The position numbers and the translations under genes are program-made. A stretch of DNA of 64,000 bases, from assembly GCA_945868435.1 (NCBI GenBank), contig CAMBLG010000003.1, positions 163,643 to 227,642 on the forward strand, read 5' to 3'. The stretch is from an uncultured Lachnospiraceae bacterium (GTDB lineage: Bacteria > Bacillota > Clostridia > Lachnospirales > Lachnospiraceae). Under the pieces are notes generated by a model. That model was not told the origin of the DNA, ran no database searches, and saw nothing but the letters and a program-made list of their open reading frames with translations. Below, piece after piece: positions 59,660 to 64,000 of this stretch; the first letter of the stretch is position 1; each line of letters starts with the position of its first letter.

Positions 59660-60175
59660 ATGTCAGTCAAACCCCGCCTCACAACTAAGGATATCGCATT
59701 GATTGGAATGATGATTGCAACGATTGAGATTGTCAAACGTGCACTCGCCTTCCTTCCGAATGTGGAGCTGGTTACGCTTCTTGTCATTCTCTACACCTTA
59801 TATTTTGGGAAACGCATATTTGCTGTGATTCCCGCCTTTATTCTCCTGGAAGGCACCATGTACGGCTTCGGTGTCTGGTGGCTCATGTATCTGTATGTAT
59901 GGCCGCTTCTTGCCTGCCTGACCCTGCTATTTCGAAAGCAGGAATCCGTGTGGTTTTGGAGCATACTATCCGGCGCCTTTGGCCTCGCCTTCGGTCTGTT
60001 GTGCGCAATTCCCTACATCTTTCTCTCCGGCCCCAAGGGTGCCTTTGCCTGGTGGGTTGCCGGAATTCCGTATGACGTTCTACACTGTGTATCAAACTTC
60101 ATTCTGTGTCTGGTTCTCTACAAACCGCTGAGAACAGCATTGTCAAAAATTTCATCCAAATTTAACTTCTTATAA
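59660..60175 (+). CDS. ECF transporter S component, probably cobalamin/corrinoid-related
   Basis: Small multi-TM protein; LVTLLVILYTLYFGKRIFAVIPAFILLEGTMYGFGVWWLMYLYVWPLLACLTLLFR; downstream of the riboswitch/DUF4430 gene. Confidence 0.8.
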   Translation: MSVKPRLTTKDIALIGMMIATIEIVKRALAFLPNVELVTLLVILYTLYFGKRIFAVIPAFILLEGTMYGFGVWWLMYLYVWPLLACLTLLFRKQESVWFWSILSGAFGLAFGLLCAIPYIFLSGPKGAFAWWVAGIPYDVLHCVSNFILCLVLYKPLRTALSKISSKFNFL

Positions 60176-60205
60176 TTTTCTCATTGTAGTCATGCGGCTT
60201 CCCCA

Positions 60206-61408
60206 TCATTCGCGCACACGTTCCTCCAGCCAATCGCACAGCCCTTTTCTTGCGTTCTGTGGGATTCCCTCCTGCTGATGCTGTTTCATCTTGGTAATCT
60301 GATCCTCTTTGGAGAGCTTACCAACCGCCGATGCCAGTTGCAGACGTGGGTGACGCACACCGATACTCATTCCATTTCGTGTAAAAAAACGCATATTATG
60401 GGTCTCACATCCCGGAATTGGGCGAATATGGATATATGGCACCTGCGCAACTGCCGCCTCTGTGGAAGAAAGGCCTCCCGGTTTGGAAATAAAAATATCA
60501 CAGGCTCTCATATAGAGAGCCATTTGTCGTGTCTTCTTCAACAAAATCACGCGGTTCTCCTCATCCCACATATGGGATGCTTTCCCGCGCTTTCTCGCAT
60601 AGCTTTTCAATTTGTATTTCCATGAACCGGTATTCACATACTCTTTCTCCAGTTGTCTGTACAACCGCTCATTGTTGCCGCATACTACGATCAGCTTGCC
60701 ATCCACATTGTTCTTCTTCATATAATTCAACAAGATTCGAATGTTCTTGTGGATATCTCCTGCTCCAATGCTGCCGCCTGTGAGTAAAATGTATTTTTTG
60801 TTTTCATCCACATCCAATCCCAGTCGCAGGCGGGCCTCCTGCTTGGTCACCGGCTCATCAAAGGCTCTGCCCACCGGAATCCCATAGGGCAGAAGCTTTT
60901 CCTTCGGTATTCTCCACCGGGTAAAATCTCTCATCTGTCGTTCCCCCGGCACTACATAATAATCGCAGTCCGTCTCCTCCGTAAAAGGAATGCACACGTA
61001 ATCCGTTGCCACAAACACGGTGAGCGGCAGCTTGTCCCCCTGCCTTTTCAAGTAAGTGATCAGTTCCGCAGGATACAAATGCGGCATCAGAATCACATCC
61101 ACCGGATTCTCATCAAGATATTCTTTCAGCTTCTTCGCCACGGCAATATTGGCATAATAGACCGGAGACTTGCCCGGCACACGGCGCACCATTCCCCCCA
61201 GCGCATACACCACGCCAAACAGCTTCGGCGACCTTTGCACCATCTTCACATACACGTTCCCGATCTCTTCCGCCAGTTTATGGCTCACGAGCTCGTACGG
61301 GTCCATCATCGTAACATGATGACCTCTCGCTTCCAATTCGTCACGTATTGCAGCACCGGCTGCATTGTGCCCCCCACCGGTGCTGCAGGAAAGTATCAAT
61401 GCATCCAT
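60206..61408 (-). CDS. MGDG-synthase-like/UgtP-family glycosyltransferase
   Basis: MDALILSCSTGGGHNAAGAAIRDELEARGH...ILLTGGSIGAGDIHKNI...FISKPGGLSSTEAAVAQVP. Confidence 0.92.
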   Translation of the reverse strand: MDALILSCSTGGGHNAAGAAIRDELEARGHHVTMMDPYELVSHKLAEEIGNVYVKMVQRSPKLFGVVYALGGMVRRVPGKSPVYYANIAVAKKLKEYLDENPVDVILMPHLYPAELITYLKRQGDKLPLTVFVATDYVCIPFTEETDCDYYVVPGERQMRDFTRWRIPKEKLLPYGIPVGRAFDEPVTKQEARLRLGLDVDENKKYILLTGGSIGAGDIHKNIRILLNYMKKNNVDGKLIVVCGNNERLYRQLEKEYVNTGSWKYKLKSYARKRGKASHMWDEENRVILLKKTRQMALYMRACDIFISKPGGLSSTEAAVAQVPYIHIRPIPGCETHNMRFFTRNGMSIGVRHPRLQLASAVGKLSKEDQITKMKQHQQEGIPQNARKGLCDWLEERVRE

Positions 61409-62067
61409 AACAACCCCACTTTCAATTCTCCTCGTTCTTCTGTACTCAGATGCATTCGAACGCATACAAGCACAGTGATCAGTAAAAAGCCTAATTTCTG
61501 TGCCAGATTTTCACCCCATACAAAGAAAACTCCCGTAGCACAGATGTATGTAACAATCGTTCGATAGAAATGCGGCTGAATTCGAACAACCAGCGAAAAG
61601 AAAATAAAAAAGAAAGCCAGAACCAATGCCGGAAACAGATTCGGTGCATACCCCAAGAGGCAGCCAAAGGTCGTTGCAATTCCCTTTCCCCCCTGAAACT
61701 GGTGATATAACGGAAACGCATGCCCCAATACCGGTGCTAAAAGGACCAATGCAATCCCCAGCGCGCTGATCCAGTTATTCCATCCCACAGGAGACATCCC
61801 ATACCAGGATTCCATGGGAATGCTCTGGGGATTATTCTGTAGATTGAAACACAAAAACACCGGGATAAATCCCTTACACAAATCACATAAGAGAGTCAGG
61901 ATTCCGCAGAACATCCCAGCTTGCGTAAAAGCGTTGGCCGTCCCCGGATTCTGATCCTTTGTTCCAACAATAATATCTTTCTTCTTAATTAAATGCCCAA
62001 AAAAAGGGGCCGGCAAAAAGCTTCCCAGCAGATACCCTGTTATTATAAATACAAGATAATAAATCAT
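61396..62067 (-). CDS. plsY: Glycerol-3-phosphate acyltransferase PlsY
   Basis: GYLLGSFLPAPFFGHLI...NPGTANAFTQAG...LGHAFPLYHQFQGGKGIATTFG. Confidence 0.93.
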   Translation of the reverse strand: MIYYLVFIITGYLLGSFLPAPFFGHLIKKKDIIVGTKDQNPGTANAFTQAGMFCGILTLLCDLCKGFIPVFLCFNLQNNPQSIPMESWYGMSPVGWNNWISALGIALVLLAPVLGHAFPLYHQFQGGKGIATTFGCLLGYAPNLFPALVLAFFFIFFSLVVRIQPHFYRTIVTYICATGVFFVWGENLAQKLGFLLITVLVCVRMHLSTEERGELKVGLLWMH

Positions 62068-62177
62068 AAAATTTTCAACATTCCCCTCGAATCTTTTGTA
62101 TTCATAACAAAAACGTTACCTTTATTATATCTCATAAAGGTAACGTTTTACAATACTTCCCAATCAATTCCACTTCC

Positions 62178-62399
62178 TTAACAATATACCTGAAACGTCT
62201 GATTCTCCTCCATTCCAAGTGCCCTCATCTGCTCCTTCAATACTCCGTCAAAGGATGTTTCTTTGTGCTTCTCCTGCCGTCCATCCTTGTTGCGCGGTGT
62301 GAAGTATGCGCTTGAAGTTACTCGTCCTATTGGAACAATCACCTGATACCTCTCCTCGTATTTAGCGGTAACACGCCTCCCTTCCCTGGAACATTGCAT
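62178..62399 (-). CDS. Small hypothetical protein
   Basis: 73-aa ORF with plausible composition; weak start signal. Confidence 0.4.
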   Translation of the reverse strand: MQCSREGRRVTAKYEERYQVIVPIGRVTSSAYFTPRNKDGRQEKHKETSFDGVLKEQMRALGMEENQTFQVYC

Positions 62400-62504
62400 G
62401 ATATCGTTTACAGGTTTCTCTTACTTCTATTATAGTTATCGGACAATTTCTTATTTTGTTAATAGTTTTCAATCATTTGTTTATATTGATTCTTATAAAA
62501 TTAG

Positions 62505-62599
62505 TAACTATTCGAGCCACCTTACGAATAAGATAATCAGCATCTTACATGCAAGCATGACGATTCTGCTTATCTTATTCTAATGGGTTCTGAATAGAC
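62505..62599 (+). repeat. MITE-like structured element, copy 3 (truncated, about 95 bp)
   Basis: Nearly identical to the 3' half of copy 2 (attcgagccaccttacgaataagataatcag...gggttctgaatag). Confidence 0.8.
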
Positions 62600-62604
62600 T
62601 AAAA

Positions 62605-63495
62605 TTAAAAATATCGCTTTTTGCGAAAATACGTAATCTCTCCAATCACAATAAGAATCGCTACTCCCATTACAGTCCAGTAGCCGTATTCTGAAGACAG
62701 TTCCGGCATGTATTTAAAATTCATCCCATACCATCCCGCCATCAACGTCAGCGGGAGAAAGATTGTAGTTACCACTGTAAGAATACGCATGGTCTTATTC
62801 TGTTGCACATCAATCTGCTGTTCATATAGTTCCCATACCTGCACCAGATATTCCCGTAACGTCTGTACATATCCGCACAATCGATCTGCACGTTTTCCAA
62901 TATCCTCAATTACCTTCAGCGCCCTGTCACTGAAAAATTCGTTTTTATTTCCTGCCAAAATGTCCGTCAGGTCCGCCAACTGTTGATAGTAAAATTCTCT
63001 TGCCAAAAGGTGTTTGCGACAGGACAATATCTGTTTTGTCGGTTCCACATAATCAATGAGACTTCCCAACAGATTTTCTTCCAGCTTATAGCAGTCCTCC
63101 TCCATCTGTTGCATATACTCCAAATCATTGACCAACAACGCCTCAAGTAACCCACAAAAAGATAGCTCCGGTACTGCATTCTGATCCTGTTCCGCCTTGC
63201 TGAGCATTTCCTTTATCTTCTCTTTATTCCCTTCTCCTGCCACAAGAAACATTCTTTCCCGATCCAAATAATAGGGTACAATATAGCATAATCCCTCTCC
63301 CCCGATTTTTACGTCAAGTAAGATCGCTCCTACAATACAGTCCGACAGCATATACACTTTGGAAAACTTCACATGCTGCCACTCAAGAAGTCTTTTCAGC
63401 TCTGAGGCACCTTCCTGCCCCTGCAGTTCTTTCTCTGCTTCCTTCGGAGTATAAATCACGATGTCTTCCAGCTTCCGAATCATTTCACACCTCAC
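62605..63495 (-). CDS. CorA-family divalent metal transporter
   Basis: C-terminal TM region with MAGWYGMNFKYMPEL (GMN motif) and TTIFLPLTL. Confidence 0.92.
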   Translation of the reverse strand: MRCEMIRKLEDIVIYTPKEAEKELQGQEGASELKRLLEWQHVKFSKVYMLSDCIVGAILLDVKIGGEGLCYIVPYYLDRERMFLVAGEGNKEKIKEMLSKAEQDQNAVPELSFCGLLEALLVNDLEYMQQMEEDCYKLEENLLGSLIDYVEPTKQILSCRKHLLAREFYYQQLADLTDILAGNKNEFFSDRALKVIEDIGKRADRLCGYVQTLREYLVQVWELYEQQIDVQQNKTMRILTVVTTIFLPLTLMAGWYGMNFKYMPELSSEYGYWTVMGVAILIVIGEITYFRKKRYF

Positions 63496-63685
63496 TTTGC
63501 TGTATCCGAAGACGTTCGAGATACATTCATAAAAAACGACTTGATGTTAGCATATCCGTTTCCCCCTATTCTCATGCATCATAACAGAATGGTGCCTTGC
63601 ATTTTTAAAGCTTATTGAAACATAAAAATGCCTGCATGTATTTCTGCAGGCTCAAAAATCTATATGTGTTTTATCCAATAAAAAA

Positions 63686-63758
<73 letters not shown>

Positions 63759-63797
63759 ATATACAACATATGCTTCGAAAACGAAGCATATGTCAAG

Positions 63798-63871
63798 TTG
63801 CGGGAATAGGATTTGAACCTATGACCTCCGGGTTATGAGCCCGGCGAGCTTCCAGACTGCTCCATCCCGCG
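63798..63871 (-). tRNA. Initiator tRNA-fMet (CAT)
   Basis: CGCGGGATGGAGCAGTCTGGAAGCTCGCCGGGCTCATAACCCGGAGGTCATAGGTTCAAATCCTATTCCCGCAA; C1:A72 mismatch and GGG/CCC anticodon stem. Confidence 0.95.
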
Positions 63872-63948
63872 ATATTAAATTATGAGTGTACATCATATAA
63901 ATACTTAACAATGCGATGTACATTGTAACTGATTAACATCAATTACAA

Positions 63949-64000
63949 TGGGCAGAGGTGGATTCGAACCACCGAAGCAATTTGCAGCAGATTTACAGTC
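63949..64000 (-). tRNA. tRNA-Tyr (GTA), partial at window edge
   Basis: GACTGTAAATCTGC...GGTTCGAATCCACCTCTGCCCA; anticodon GTA; 5' part beyond the window. Confidence 0.88.

Overview
The window is chromosomal DNA, most likely from a motile, spore-forming Lachnospiraceae-type Firmicute. This is inferred from the SpoVT homologue, sigmaD-like flagellar promoters, FabK/FabT-type fatty-acid genes and ECF transporters; no database was consulted. From left to right it contains: (i) an exopolysaccharide operon on the minus strand (about 1-10.4 kb) with a small XRE gene and matching palindromic operators; (ii) an accessory region (about 10.8-24.9 kb); (iii) gdhA; (iv) a FabK-type fatty acid synthesis operon with a fused accDA gene; (v) thiT, a ROK kinase, PBP1A, spoVT, pyk, a SulP transporter, a PocR hybrid kinase, a flavoprotein, aroK/aroE, a DHH-HAD fusion and an LTA-synthase-like gene; (vi) galM, a FliD-like gene behind a sigmaD promoter, a cobalamin riboswitch with DUF4430 and ECF genes, a diglucosyldiacylglycerol-synthase-like gene, plsY and corA; (vii) tRNA-Phe, tRNA-fMet and partial tRNA-Tyr. 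The most exciting candidate is a compact minus-strand locus at 13347-19848. It encodes a C5-cytosine methyltransferase, a protein with two separate GHKL ATPase modules (an N-terminal MutL/Hsp90-like one and a C-terminal histidine-kinase-like one), a receiver-like protein whose C-terminus carries a HEPN-like RNxxxH motif, a small ORF, and a protein with a PD-(D/E)XK-like motif. I propose it is a methylation-linked, phosphorelay-like defence system. It lies next to a toxin-antitoxin pair, inside an 11.8-kb segment bracketed by a 28-nt direct repeat of the gdhA 3' end. Other notable signals are three related MITE-like elements with co-varying stems (two just upstream of ECF S-component genes) and two paralogous genes sharing sigmaD promoters and a structured leader.
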